From Euphorbia lathyris (Eukaryota; Streptophyta; Magnoliopsida; Malpighiales; Euphorbiaceae), in NCBI RefSeq assembly GCF_963576675.1, contig NC_088913.1, positions 24,445,001 to 24,509,000 on the forward strand: DNA of 64,000 bases. The letters run 5' to 3'. Shown here one piece after another: positions 21,464 through 33,500 of the stretch. The first letter of the stretch is position 1, and every line of letters starts with the position of its first letter. The position numbers and the translations under genes are program-made. The notes beneath the pieces were generated by a model. The model was not told where the DNA came from. It was given only the letters and a program-made list of their open reading frames with translations, and searched no databases.

Positions 21464-24400
21464 ATGCAAGGAGATGCAGTATCTTTTAATCAGGTTGCTG
21501 CACTAGTTTTTTATGGCGAGAATTATCAAGCTTGGGCTATTAAAATGAAGGTTTATCTTGAAGCATTGGATCTTTGGGAGGCTGTAGAAGAAGATTATGA
21601 AGTTGCTCCGCTTCCACTAAATCCAACAATGGCACAGATAAAGAATCTTAAGGAGAGAAAGACAAGGAAGTCAAAAGCTAAAGCCTGTCTTTTTTCTTCT
21701 GTTTCCAACACCATATTTACTAGAATTATGAGTCTGGAATCAGCAAAAGAAATATGGGACTACATCAAGAAGGAGTACCAGGGAAATGAAAGAACCAAGA
21801 ACATGCAGGTGCTCAATTTGATTAGAGAATTTGAGATGCTGAAGATGAGGGAGTCAGAAACAATTAAAGACTATTCTGACAAGTTGCTGGGCATTGTTAA
21901 CAAAGTCAGGCTGCTTGGTAAGGAGTTCTCTGATAAGAGAATTGTCCAAAAAATCCTTGTTACTTTGCCTGAAAAATATGAGTCTAAGATTTCTTCTTTG
22001 GAGGAGTCTAAAGATCTGTCAAACATATCTTTGGCAGAATTAGTGAATGCTTTACAGGCTCAAGAGCAAAGGAGAATGATGGGAAAAGAAGAATTGGTAG
22101 AGGGTGCTTTCAAGGCTAAAACTGAAAGTTCAGGAGGCAGCAAAGACAAAAATTACAAGGAGAAGAAGAAGAACAAGTTCATCATTGACAACAAAAATGA
22201 TGTGAGCACACCTTGCCCACATTGCAAGAAGATGAATCATATGGCAAAAAGATGATGGTGGCGGCCTGACATCATATGCAGAAAATGTGGTAATATGGGC
22301 CACATGGAAAAGGTTTGCAGATCACAACAAACTGAAGCCGCAAAAGTTACAGAAGAACAAGATGAAGAGCAACTCTTTGTGGCAACGTGTTTTGCAATTA
22401 ACAATAGCTCCAGTGATGCGTGGTTGATAGATAGTGGTTGCACAAATCACATGACCAACGATCAAACTCTTTTCACAGAAATAGATAAAACTCTCATTTC
22501 TAAAGTCAAAATTGGAAATGGTGAGTTTATCTCAGTGAAAGGAAAAGGAACAGTGGCCATTGAAAGCTTAGCAGGTGTAAAACATATTACTGATGTTTTA
22601 TACGTGCCTGACATTGATCAAAACTTGCTTAGTGTTGGACAGCTTGTTGAAAAAGGCTTCAAAGTTACTTTTGAAGACAAGTGGTGCTTCATCAAGGATA
22701 CAAGGGGAAAAGATGTGTTTAAAGTGAAGATGAAAGCCAAAAGTTTTGCCTTGAATTTGATGGAGGATGAGCAAGCAACACCAGCAAGTCATGTTAGCAA
22801 TGAAGATTTGTGGCACAAACGACTTGGGCATTTTCATCATGCTGGACTTTTATATACGCTGAAAAATAATTATGTGAAGGGTGTACCATTGTTAAAGAGC
22901 GAACCAGCAGATTGTGTGGCTTGTCAATACGGGAAGCAAGTTAGAAAATCATTTCCTCATTCCAGTTGGAGAGCATCACACAAACTTCATCTTGTTCACA
23001 CTGATGTTGGAGGACCTCTAGCAACTCCATCCTTAAACGGTAGCAAATACTACATTGTCTTTATAGATGATTTTACCCGTTTTTGCTGGATTTATTTTCT
23101 CAAATCCAAAGCTGAGGTTGCTAATGTATTTTGGAAGTTTAAAGCTTGGGTGGAGAATCAAAGTAATTGCAGGTTGCGCACAATCAGATCAGACAATGGA
23201 AAGGAATTCACAAATAAAACTTTTGATAAGTTTTGTGAGGAAGCAGGAATTGAGCATCAACTTACAACACCTTACACACCACAACAGAACAGTGTAAGTG
23301 AGAGAAAGAATCGGAGTGTCATGGAGATGGCTAGATGCATGCTTCATGAAAAGGAATTGCCAAAAAGTCTTTGGGCGGAGGCAGCGAGTACTGCAGTTTT
23401 TCTACTAAACATGCTGCCCACTAGAGCTGTGCAAGGAAAAACACCATTTGAGGCTTGGTTTGGTTATAAACCATGCTTTCAAAATCTGAAAATTTTTGGT
23501 TGTCTCTCTTTTTCTTATGTGCCACAGGTGAAGCGAGACAAACTTGATAAGAAGGCAGAACCAGACATTTTTATTGGCTATAGCAGCACTTCAAAAGCTT
23601 ACAGAATTTTCTAACCACAAAATGGGAAAATTATTGTGAGCCGAGATGTCAAGTTCATGGAAGATAAACAATGGAGTTGGGAGGAGTCACTTGAAAGGCA
23701 ATCTCCAACAAATTTGCAGATTCTTGATGAAAAGATCGATGATGTTCCTGTTCGTGGCACAAGATCTCTATCTGATATCTATGAAAGAAGTAATGTTGTT
23801 GTTTTTGAACCTTCGGAATTTAAAGAAGCCGAGAAGGATGACAAATGGATAGAAGCTATGAAAGAGGAGCTTCGCATGATTGAGAAGAATGACACTTGGG
23901 AGCTAGTTGACTTGCCTCAAAATAGAAAGTAAATTGGAGTTAAATGGGTTTTTAGAACCAAACTCAATGCAGATGGTTCTGTCAATAAACACAAAGCGAG
24001 GCTAGTTGTTAAAAGGTACAGTCAAGTTTTTGGTGTGGATTTTTCAGAAACTTTCGCTCCTGTTGCACGCTTGGACACCATCAGAATGTTATTGGCATTG
24101 GCTGCACAAAATGGGTGGAAGCTTTACCAATTGGATGTTAAATCAGCCTTTCTAAATGGCTATCTTCGTGAAGAAATTTTTGTTGAGCAGCCAGAAGGTT
24201 TTGTAGTCAAAGGACAGGAGGAGAAAGTTTACAAATTAAAAAAGGCATTGTATGGCCTTAAGCAGGCTCCTAGAGCATGGTACAGCAGAATTGATGAGTA
24301 TGTGCAGAGTCTTAGATTTGTTAAAAGTTCAAGTGAAGCCACCTTATATGTAAAAAAATCAGATGCTAACTTAATCATAGTGTCTATTTATGTGGATGAT

Positions 24401-25357
24401 CTGCTTGTTACAGGAAACAATGAGGAGCTTGTGAATGAATTCAAAGCAGACATGTTCAAAGTTTTTGAGATGACAGATCTTGGTTTTCTTTCTTACTTTC
24501 TTGGTATGGAAGTGAAACAAGGTCATGATGAAGTCTTTATATGCCAAAGGAAGTTTGCAAAAGAAATTCTGAAGAAATTCCATATGGCGGATTGCAAAGA
24601 AATTTGCTCACTAATGAATCAAAAAGAGAAGTTAAGAAAAGAAGATGGAGCTGAGAAAGTAGATGAAGGACTATACAGGAGTTTGATTGGTTGCTTGATG
24701 TATCTCACAGCCACAAGACCAGACATAATGTTTGCAGTAAGTTTGTTGTCCAGGTTTATGCATTGTGCTAGTAAAATTCATTTTGTTGCTGCTAAGCGTA
24801 TTTTGAGATATGTCAAAGGCACGACAGATTATGGTATTAAATATTCTTGCTGCAATAATTTCCAACTCCAAGGCAGTCATGATTTTCAGCTCCGAGGATT
24901 TTCTGATAGTGATTGGGCTGGTTCAGTTGATGATATGAGAAGCACAACTGGTTTCTATTTCAGTTTTGGCTCAGGTGTTTTCTCTTGGAGTTCAAAAAAA
25001 CAAAGTGTGGTTGCTCAAAGTACAGCAGAGGCCGAATTTATTGCAGCAAATACTACTGTGAATCAAGCAATTTGGATCAGAAAAATACTTGCAGATTTAG
25101 ACATAAAGCAGTTTCAGCCAACAGAGATATTTGTAGACAATCAAGCAGCTATTGCAATCTCTAAAGATCCCATTTTCCATGGAAAAACAAAGCACTTCAA
25201 TATCAAACTCTATCACTTGAGAGAAAAGCAGAAAGATGGTGAAGTCAAGCTGATTTATTGCAAAACAGAGGAGCAGATTGCAGATGTGCTGACCAAAGCT
25301 CTTCTAAAAGGAAGATTTGAATATTTGAGAAACAAGTTGGGTGTTTGTAAATACTAA
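21464..25357 (+). pseudogene. Copia gag-pol with three stop codons (Copia E)
   Basis: One reading frame runs from ATG 21464 to 25357 without a frameshift. Stops lie at 22253-22255 (TGA, in the zinc-knuckle region), 23612-23614 (TAA, after integrase) and 23930-23932 (TAA, before reverse transcriptase). In order: gag (DUF4219/UBN2-like), two CxxC-type knuckles (CPHCKKMNHMAKR; CRKCGNMGHMEKVC), protease (WLIDSGCTNHM), pre-integrase H/C motif (HKRLGHFHH...CVACQYGK), integrase (HTDVGG; IDDFTRF; SDNGKEF; NSVSERKNR), reverse transcriptase (LDVKSAFLNG; YVDDLLVTG) and RNase H (FSDSDWAGS; STAEAEF; DNQAAI). Catalytic residues are kept. The very similar LTRs imply recent movement, perhaps in trans. Confidence 0.92.
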
Positions 25358-25371
25358 GGCAAGGAGGAGTT

Positions 25372-25574
25372 TGTTGGAAATGTGCCTTAGTTTTTTTATT
25401 AACAGATAATGTTTTATTTAATTATTTGAATTCAGGAGAAGTTATTTAGTTATAGCTTATGTTTAGGAGCAGTTATGGAAGTCAGTTGTAACTGATGTCT
25501 GTATTTCGGTATAAATTTCCTGAAGTTCAATAGAAATATATGTTGGTTCCAAACTCTTAATATTAAATACTACA
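25372..25574 (+). repeat. 3' LTR of Copia E
   Basis: 203 bp, 201 of 203 positions identical to the 5' LTR by eye; TG...CA ends. Confidence 0.93.
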
Positions 25575-26786
25575 AATCTCACAGCCAACAAGTTCCAAGG
25601 ATCCCTTCCAATTCCCATGCCTTCCATCTTCGTCTACATAGCATCAAACAACAATTTCAGTCGAGAAATCCCAGAAGCATTTTGAAACTTGACTTCTATT
25701 TTGACTCTTGATTTATCAAATAACAAGTTGAGTGGCACACTTCCACAATGCTTCGGATCATTGGCTAATTTTGTTTCAGCTCTGGATTTACGAAGCAACA
25801 ACTTATCCGGAGAAATTCCTGACGGATTTGTGAGTGATTGTGCACTGAGAATGATGGATTTGAGTGGAAACGAACTAGAGGGGACGATACCAAGGTCATT
25901 AGCCAGCTGTTCCAAGCTAGAGTCACTCCATCTGGGAGAAAATCAGATGACTGATTTCTTCCCTCATTGGTTAGGTGTTCTTCTAGAGCTAAAAGTACTG
26001 ATTCTAAGATCTAATGGCTTATTTGGTGAAATGGGGAAACAACAAACCATCTTTCAGTTTCCAAAGTTGCAGATTCTTGATCTTTCTTACAATGATTTGA
26101 CAGGGAAGTTGCCATCAGAGTACTTCAACAATTGGATTGCCATGAAAAGTGACGATCATAACACTACCTTGAAGTATATGCAAGCTGATATAAGTTTCCA
26201 AGCACTTGGCCTTTCATGGTCGAACCATTTTAGCTATGCCATAACAATAATAAACAAAGGAAGCCGGTTATCATACGAGAGAATCCATGAGATATTTACA
26301 GCAATTAAATTGTCAGGAAACATGTTTGAAGGAGAAATTCCGGAAGTGATTGGAAGCCTTACAAAACTTCAATTACTTAATGTTTCCAACAACATTCTCA
26401 CCGGTCATATTCCTTGGTCCTTGGGGAATTTGAGAAATCTCGAAGCTTTGGATCTTTCGCTAAATAAACTGTCAGGAGAAATCCCTATTCAACTCGGGCA
26501 GCTTAACTTCCTTTCGTCCTTCAATGTCTCCAACAATAACCTCACGGGACTAATACCAAAGGGAAACCAATTCAACACGTTTGAAAATGATTCATTTTCA
26601 GGGAATTCAGGGCTTTGTGGAAATCCTTTATCAAAAAGATGTGAATCTAGACTATTACAACCTGAAAACACAAATGAAGATTCTGATAATGAATTTGAAT
26701 TTGGTTGGAAGGCTGCGATTATAGGATATGCTTCTGGATTTGTGATAGGTGTAGTTATTGGGTGCAGAATCAACACTAATAATTAA

Positions 26787-27470
26787 AACCGTCAAGTTGA
26801 CGTGTGGAAAATTGGCATATTGAATTTATGATAGCAGTTCGTATAATAATTTTTACCGTTCTAGTTTGTTTTAGATGACATATGTCTTAATCAATTATAT
26901 CAATATATTTATTTTCAGATGACAGATTCGTTTATTTTAATGTCTTTTTTATTGTTGTTTAGATTACATTTTTTAAAAATAAAATGTCACTTTTTACATT
27001 CTTCTTCGTATGAATTTCTGGTTTTTACCTGATTAATGAAACATACTCAAAATGAACATGAAATTCTGTATATCAATGGTTTTAATTTTATTGGAGCCCA
27101 ATGCTCATAATCTGTTTACATTTATACACATAAATTTATGAATTAAAATTAAAAAATTAACCAATACATATCCAAATTCTCAAACAAATCGATCTTGATG
27201 TATCTCCATATCTTGGAGTCATTATTAGGCCTATAATCCCAAAGTCTTGATATCTGCAAAACCTAAAACAGATCATTAATACACTAGCATCATTACACAA
27301 AACCCTAAACGCACTAAGGACCCTTCCCCTTTCACGACCTTTCACTTAGCCATTATCATATCAGTATAAATAATAAACATTTCAATAATTCAGTATCCAT
27401 ACATTCAACCCAGAACTTACATTGTATAATTTCTCCCCTTGCGAGTGTTCAGGAACAGGTAATTTCTGAC
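26787..27470. other. AT-rich intergenic stretch
   Basis: This is the 3' flank of the LRR gene. No open frame, RNA gene or repeat boundary was recognised. The part from about 27400 may be the beginning of the E2-like fragment. Confidence 0.5.
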
Positions 27471-27885
27471 ATGGAGAAATTGTACATGGAGAACCCAGGG
27501 TGGCTTCTAGCCATCGATGGTTTGTCAATCCATATTTTCTTCTTTAACTCTTCCTGATTTCTTCTTTCTACTTGTAATTATTCTTCTTATCTCAGATGAT
27601 AACAGGTCATCTGGATGATAACTTTTTAAAATGGATGTTCAGAATAAAAGGCCCTCAATACACCCCATATGAAAGGGGTGTATTTGAAATCAAAATCAGC
27701 TACCCTTTGGAGTTCCCAAACATACCTTCAACAGTAATATTAACTTATCTCATTAAGATATATGGACCTACATAACATTGTATACACATACACTAATCAA
27801 TATCTCCTCTTATTCTCAGTTTCGCTTCTAGAATAAGATTTATCATCTTAACGTTGCTCCTCAAGGGATGATTTATCTTCCCCGT
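27471..27885 (+). pseudogene. Ubiquitin-conjugating enzyme (E2)-like gene fragment
   Basis: Exon-like pieces are visible. The first (27471-27519) ends at a GT. The second (27596-27733) lies between AG and GT and reads FLKWMFRIKGPQYTPYERGV then FEIKISYPLEFPN, which matches the central E2 fold (W-x-x-I-x-GP...Y-x-GG-x-F...YP-x-x-P). The third begins at 27820 after an AG and reads FRF-stop-NKIYHLNVAPQG, matching the E2 'HPN' region. There HPN is HLN, an in-frame TAG lies at 27829-27831, and the catalytic Cys position of the I-C-L motif reads Tyr. Exon 1 does not join exon 2 in frame. A dead fragment is likely; the right end is masked by Copia C. Confidence 0.55.
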
Positions 27886-28323
27886 CTCCTTGCTCTCCCT
27901 CTCTATCCCACTGCCACAGTATATGTAGGAAATATAAAAGGGTTACATAAAAAACCGATTGGAAATTAAGAACAGAAATTGAATTGTGCCGTGGCGGATG
28001 CCACTGCCTTGAAAGCGATTTCGACAGACCGAGGTGCAATCTGTAATTCAGATCGCTCCCCAAGGTTAACACAGAAGCCTTCGAACTTGTGCACTCAAAG
28101 TCGAAGATGATGGAACAGCAAGAGTGTATTTTAATTGTCCAGAAAGTTTGACCGAAGAGATTAAGAGTAAAAACTATGTTTTCAAAACTGGAAACTTATT
28201 GTATTTATAGGCTTCAGAAATAAGAACGTTTGAACGTTCATATACACGTTAGAACGTGGGGTAAGACCAGGAGAAAAATAAGGTTCTGATTTTGACTAAT
28301 TAAAATGTTGAAGAAAAATTCAA

Positions 28324-28572
28324 GGGTTAATACACATATTTGCCCTCGTATTTCTCAGAAAAACACATTTTCTCCTGTATCAAATAAACCCACTAAAATC
28401 TCCTTGTACTTGTCACGACCCTACAGATATACCCCACACTAACGGAATGCTGATTTGGCGCAAACGTCGTTCCACGTGTAACGACACGTCATGCCATGTG
28501 GCTTTTTAAAAAATTTAAATAATTAAAAATATATCCTACATGGCAATTTAAAAATATAAAGGGCAGAATTTA
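28324..28572 (+). repeat. Left terminal inverted repeat of the MULE
   Basis: It starts GGGTTAATACACATATTTGC and contains a CACGTG-like core (TTCCACGTGTAACG). It ends at GGGCAGAATTTA. The likely promoter of the GRF gene lies here or just inside. Confidence 0.93.
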
Positions 28573-28713
28573 CGCCATCTTCTCAGAACAATCGAGATTT
28601 GGGGTTATTTTAGGGTTCTTGCTATCGGGAAGAAATCGTGGAAGTTCAGTAGGTTGGTTGAAAGAGAAAGGGTTAGGGCATAATTTCTTACTCTGCGTTC
28701 TTTATACCTGAAG

Positions 28714-29745
28714 ATGATGAGTGAAAGTTCGGTCAGTTCGTTCAAATCGCTGCACCATAGAAGGAAGGAAGATACGTATGATGGTCCCCCAAGATTCTGC
28801 TACTGTGAATTGAAGGCACCTAGATGGACGAGTTGGAGAAAAGAGAACCCAGGAAGGAGATTTTATGCTTGCCCAAAATTTAAGGTATGTTTGTAAAAGT
28901 TATCAATTTAGGGATAACAGAAACAGATTATTAGGGTTTTGTGAAATATATGATTGGTTGAGTATATTTTGAGATTATAGATTGAAATTGTGGGATTTTT
29001 GTTTGAAATTGAAATTGTGGGATTGTTAGTTGAAACTAAAATTCTAGGGTTCTTGGTTGAAAATGTGGGATTACTGGAATCAATTGAAATAGAAATTGTG
29101 GGATTGTTTTTTGAAATTGAAATTGTGGGGTTATTGTTGAAATTGTGGGGTTATTTGGTTGAAAATGTTAAAAATGTGGGATTTTTAGTTGCAACTGAAA
29201 TTCTAGGGTTTTTGGTTGAAAATGTGGGATTACTGGAATCAATTGAAATAGAAATTGTGGGATTATTTTTTGAAATTGAAATTGTGGAGTTATTGTTGAA
29301 ATTGTGGGGTTACTGGATCAAGTTCTATGTTGTATTGCTTGAGATGCTTTAGATGCTTGAAATTGTGGGATTATTGTATTCTTGAGATGCTTAGTTATTA
29401 CTGATTGGTTCAAACTCAACTGTAATAATGGGGTTAACTGTACAGGACAAAGGGTGTGGTTATTTTGACTGGCACGACGAGAAGTTGCCGTTTAGAGCAA
29501 AGGTCGTGATTGATGAGCTCCGTGAACAAATCAAGCACCTGAAGGATGAAAACCACATGCTCAGGACAGATGGAGAATACTCGTCCAAAGACGATTCATT
29601 ATACTGGCAGAATCTTATCCAAACTCAACTGGATAGGAATCATGAATTGGCTACGGGGTTAAAAGGTGCGAACAGAAGGAAGAACATGCTAATTATATTG
29701 GTGATCATCACTTGGCATTTGCTCGTGTACATGCTATTCAAATGA
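28714..29745 (+). CDS. GRF zinc-finger protein with C-terminal membrane anchor (MULE second gene)
   Basis: Two exons: 28714-28884 (donor AAG|GTATGT) and 29446-29745 (acceptor TACAG|GAC). They join in phase 0 to give 156 residues. The splice completes one GRF zinc finger: CYCELKAPRWTSWRKENPGR, then RFYAC, then CGYFDWHDE (residues about 29-66; Cys 29, 31, 53 and 61 as ligands). Next is a charged helical, probably coiled-coil segment (about 70-130), then a hydrophobic helix near the C-terminus (LIILVIITWHLLVYMLF, about 139-155). GRF fingers in APE2, NEIL3 and TOP3A bind single-stranded DNA; any role in transposition is inference. The gene lies wholly inside the MULE, convergent with the transposase. 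It could also be a captured host gene. Confidence 0.75.
29026..29312 (+). repeat. Tandem duplication in the GRF-gene intron
   Basis: Two copies of about 128 bp (29026-29153 and 29185-29312, period 159 bp) are built of GAAATTGTGGGATTA-like units. The duplication makes most of the intron (28885-29445) an imperfect satellite. The 120-codon open frame across it is a by-product of the repeat. Confidence 0.7.
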
Positions 29746-29768
29746 AGTCACTAGGAGTAAGACTTAGA

Positions 29769-29975
29769 TTATTTTATATGGGATTGTAGTTTCGTGGAAG
29801 CTTGGTTACGTATTTTGGTATTTTGTAATCCCATTGGGTTAGTATGTGAATTTAAATTAGGACTAAGTTATTTTGTATGGGATTGTAGTTTCATAGCAGC
29901 TTGGATACGTATATTGGCATTTTGTAATCCCTCGTACTTATGTAAGGCATTTTGTAATCCCTCGTACTTATGTAA
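29769..29975 (+). repeat. Duplicated blocks downstream of the GRF gene
   Basis: A 64-bp block (29769-29832) recurs at 29868-29930. A 30-bp block ending in CTTATGTAA occurs twice in a row (29916-29945, 29946-29975). These probably form the 3' untranslated part of the GRF transcript. 29976-30328 holds no visible feature. Confidence 0.6.
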
Positions 29976-30328
29976 TGAACTAGTGTCCTTGAGACATATA
30001 ATTTACAAAATTAGATATATGAGTAAATATTGCTTTCAACCAAATTTCTTATAGTTTGCACGATTGGGACTTAATAGATATATTTTGTACGATTGTTATG
30101 TTATGCAAGAATGGGATTAAATGAGATTTTATGGAGGTAAAGGAGGGAATTTAGACCTCAATTTCATGGAGGTTCTGTATCAATTTCAATAGAAGTATCA
30201 GGTTTGTGCTTTGCTATGCTTGTTGTTGCGAAAAATAGATAAATGTTACTCATCAGATATTGCTTCAAAATCTTGACCAAAATCCGAAAGTTGAACATAA
30301 CATTTCATTAAAATAGTACTTAATATAG

Positions 30329-30563
30329 GTCACATTTTCGTTTGACCATATATTCACAAAGTAGCCAAAAAAGTCACATTTTCGTGTGACCAAATATTCA
30401 CAAGGTAGCAAAATATAGTCACATTGTGATTTCGTGTGACCAAATATTCACAAAGTAACAAAAAAAGTCACATTTTCGTGTGACCAAATATTCACAAAGT
30501 AGCAAAAAAAGAGTCACATTGTGATTTCGTGTGACCAAATATTCACAAAGTAGCAAAAAAAGG
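30329..30563. repeat. Five-copy hairpin array between the convergent MULE genes
   Basis: Copies start at 30329, 30373, 30418, 30467 and 30513. Most have GTCACA...TGTGAC self-complementary ends around TTTTCG or a longer TTGTGATTTCG loop, followed by CAAATATTCACAAAGTAGCAAAAAA. The array ends 20 bp from the transposase stop codon, so it lies in the 3' ends of both transcription units. A termination or insulation role is inference. Confidence 0.7.
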
Positions 30564-30583
30564 CTATTGCTTCCCATACAACT

Positions 30584-33500
30584 TTACTTCTTCTTCTGTT
30601 GCTTCCCGATCCTCTTTTCCCTTTCCGCCTGTAATGCGTTTCCTGTAATTGCTTTTTTGCCCTTCCACTTAAGTCCTTGGCCTTTAAACGGCAGATCTGT
30701 TGGCGTGATATCCTCTCCCCTAAATGGTATCCTTCTCGAACCAGTACACTCTCTCGCCACACAACGCCTAGACTGTCTTAGTTCGTGTTCTGAGGGTATT
30801 GGAAATATCACCTCAGGATCAGCCTCATCCAATATATTTTCTAGGCCAACTTCAGGTGTACCAATTTCTTCCGCCCCTGTTGCACCGTCTACTGGATCAG
30901 AGGCATTCATGTGTGCCTGCAAACAGAAATCTGATTAATGTAATTGGGTCCTAATATTACAACTAAAAAGAAGAAAACGTCTGTAAGATAGTAAAAATAG
31001 CCTAAGATCATTAGTTCATTAGTGAAGATAAATTGCCTGTCCTATACAAATGGATGGATGGATAAGATGCAAGAAATAGATATAGTCAAAGAACAGATAA
31101 ATTTCTTTCTTTAATGGCTGCTCTGCTCGCATGCAAATAGAGTACTCGATCTCATTCAACTTTAGTCTATATCATATAAAAACAAATTTTACTTAATTTG
31201 AGTTATTACATGGTCAGTTTTTGTTACTCATTTTCCAGAGATAAACAGCTCGCATAATGTGCTTCCACAATAATCAACAGGTATTAATATTCATCATGCT
31301 AAATATAGCTACAGCATACACAATTCGTCCTATGAGCACAACAAAGGTTTAAGACCAAGTACAATTCAATAGATTTCATTTACCTTTCCTTTCCAAGTAT
31401 TATGCCGTTGTCGTATGGCATCGTAGAAGCGGTGTCTAAGGTCTTCATACTGTTGATCCGCATTCAACACACTTGAGTGTCTTGTTGCACCGGATGGGTT
31501 GGCTGAATCAGTTGGCGCACTGGATAGGTTCGCTGTGTCAGTTGCCGCATTGGGAGGAGGGGTTACAGCAGTTGCTACATTTGGAGTTCTCGTACTCTCA
31601 CTCGGTCCACTGGTCGTAGTTGCATCAGGAGGTGCCTACAAAGAAGGAAGAACATTCAGCATTCCAACTCAAACAAATGATAAATGAAATGTAAATCTGC
31701 AATATTACTAACTGACCCCTGTGTATTTAAGCCTGTTATGCCCATATAACCCACATTTACTACACGTTTTTTGTGTCCACTCCTTGACATCTTCTGCGTC
31801 TGGCTTTGTCTATCGGGTTCTGTAGATTCTCTAATCCTTCTCTTCTTGGGCCTGCCTGGCATTCTCACGATTGGGGGTGGTAGTATTGGCTCGAATTGAT
31901 CAACATTCCAAAAGTTCTTCCCCCTCACTGGTTGAAGCTTGTAACTGTATGTTTTTCTGAAGGTTGAAATGTGATAAAACATAGAGATTTCCTTTAAGGG
32001 ATCCATCCTTTTATGCCTTAATGCACATATTGCATGAGGGCATGGGATGCCAGACAGCTCCCACTCCCTACATGTGCATACCTTTTTATCCAACATCACT
32101 GCATGCTGATCATGTCCTTCACTAACCTCGTAGCCATCATCCCCATTCCACTCCACTCTACACATCTGAGCTATTTCACTGTTTAAGTTGTACACCTTCA
32201 TGCATTTTGGACTCCATTCTTTCTTCCACTTAGAAGCTTCTTTATCACAGTCCTTTAGTTTTCCCATCACCTCAAGCCTAACTCCATCAAGTAGTCTATA
32301 GATAGACTTCTCTCTTGGTATCTTGATCCAAGCATTGAAGCTCTCAACATGGTTGTTTGTGACGATCATGTCCTTACTCCTACCACTAAAGTATGCCCTG
32401 CACCATCGCTGTGGGGGATAACTAACCAGATGTTCAGCTGCCTCCTTTGCAATGGACCTTAAAGTATTTAGGTTGTCTGTGAATTCTTCAGGGTAAGTAC
32501 TCCAACTGCAAGCCCAAAACCACTTACTCAGCTCACCACTCCCCCATCTCTTACTCCAGTTGGCATGTATGTGCCTAGCACACCATCTGTGCTCAGCATC
32601 TGGCAATAATTTAGCTACAGCAGGCAACAATCCCTGCATTCAATAATAAAATAGATTCATTAATATCTTCGCACATCAGCAGGTGTAAACCAAAAAATGA
32701 AATTGGAACCACATATTTACCTTCTGCATATCAGAAATTAAAGACAAGTTTTCCCCTTTTCCAAGCTCCAGTTGTAGTATGAGATGTTGAATGAACCATT
32801 CCCAGCTGCCACCAGTCTCTCTATCCACAACAGCCCAAGCAATTGGGTAAAAATGGTCATCTGCATCCCTTCCACATGCTACCAGAAGTACCCCTTTACA
32901 AATACCCTTCAAGAAACACCCATCTAACCCAATGATAGGCCTACACCCTGCTTTCCACCCCTTTTTCAAAGCATCAAAACACACAAAAATCCTCCAAAAC
33001 ACTCTCCTACCATGTCTCAAAGCTTCCCTATTCAGGTCTACTTTCAAATGTGACCCTCGGTTTGTTGTCATACATTCACTTGCATAGGCTTCTAAAGACG
33101 CATATTCCTGCTTATAGCTACTATCTAGCTGCTCCAGTATCAACTGCCTAGCCCTTACACACTTAGCCTCAGACACATCAACTTTGAACATGCTTTTGGC
33201 ATCCCTCCTCATGTCACCAGAACTATATGATGGTCTATCCAACACTCTATCCATATATTTGGTAGCTAGCCACTTCACTGTCGCTCTCTTATTTGCAAAA
33301 ACCTTATTACACTCATGCACATGGTTTACAGTCTTTACACTCATTGTCGGACCCCCATGATCTCGACTAACAAACAAATGAAATGGACAATCAAAACAAC
33401 GTACTCTAATTCGACCTTTATCACTCTTCATTACCCTAATATCATAGCCCCCTGTGACTGCATAATCATTTATTGCATGCTTTGCCTCTTCTATGCCTCT

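Larger units (their letters stand above)
21221..25574 (+). mobile_element. Young Ty1/Copia element, family 3 (Copia E), in the LRR gene
   Basis: The element has identical-length 203-bp LTRs (21221-21423, 25372-25574) that differ at only two positions. The perfect target duplication aatct lies at 21216-21220 and 25575-25579. It has a tRNA-Met primer site and the polypurine tract GGCAAGGAGGAGTT just before 25372. One gag-pol frame spans the interior but holds three stop codons. The short LTRs and compact 4.35-kb size differ from families 1 and 2. Confidence 0.95.
19255..26786 (+). pseudogene. LRR receptor-like protein (Cf/RLP type), split by two insertions
   Basis: The product would be a cell-surface LRR receptor without a kinase domain, the family that includes tomato Cf immune receptors. 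The coding pieces are 19255-20226, 20628-21220 and 25580-26786. Taking out the two insertions plus one copy of each 5-bp duplication leaves a single frame of about 924 codons. In order it shows a signal peptide (residues 1-20), LRRNT with the DCCSWDGVECD motif (about 64-74), about 25 LRRs of the extracellular type, an island with the YAITIINKG...YERI pattern (about 26237-26285), four further LRRs, an acidic spacer and a membrane helix (about 26705-26762). The cytoplasmic tail is very short. An in-frame TGA remains at 25683-25685. A small in-frame gap in an LRR near 19941 (QLA-NPELTG) is also likely. No intron is needed. Probably inactive. Confidence 0.88.

Noticed and set aside
28990..29352. 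120-residue + strand frame with EIEIVGL repeats
   Set aside because: Lies in the GRF-gene intron and is produced by the tandem duplication; no domain, low complexity.
30329..30563. CRISPR-like array
   Set aside because: Spacing is irregular and the 'spacers' are themselves part of the repeat unit; eukaryotic context.
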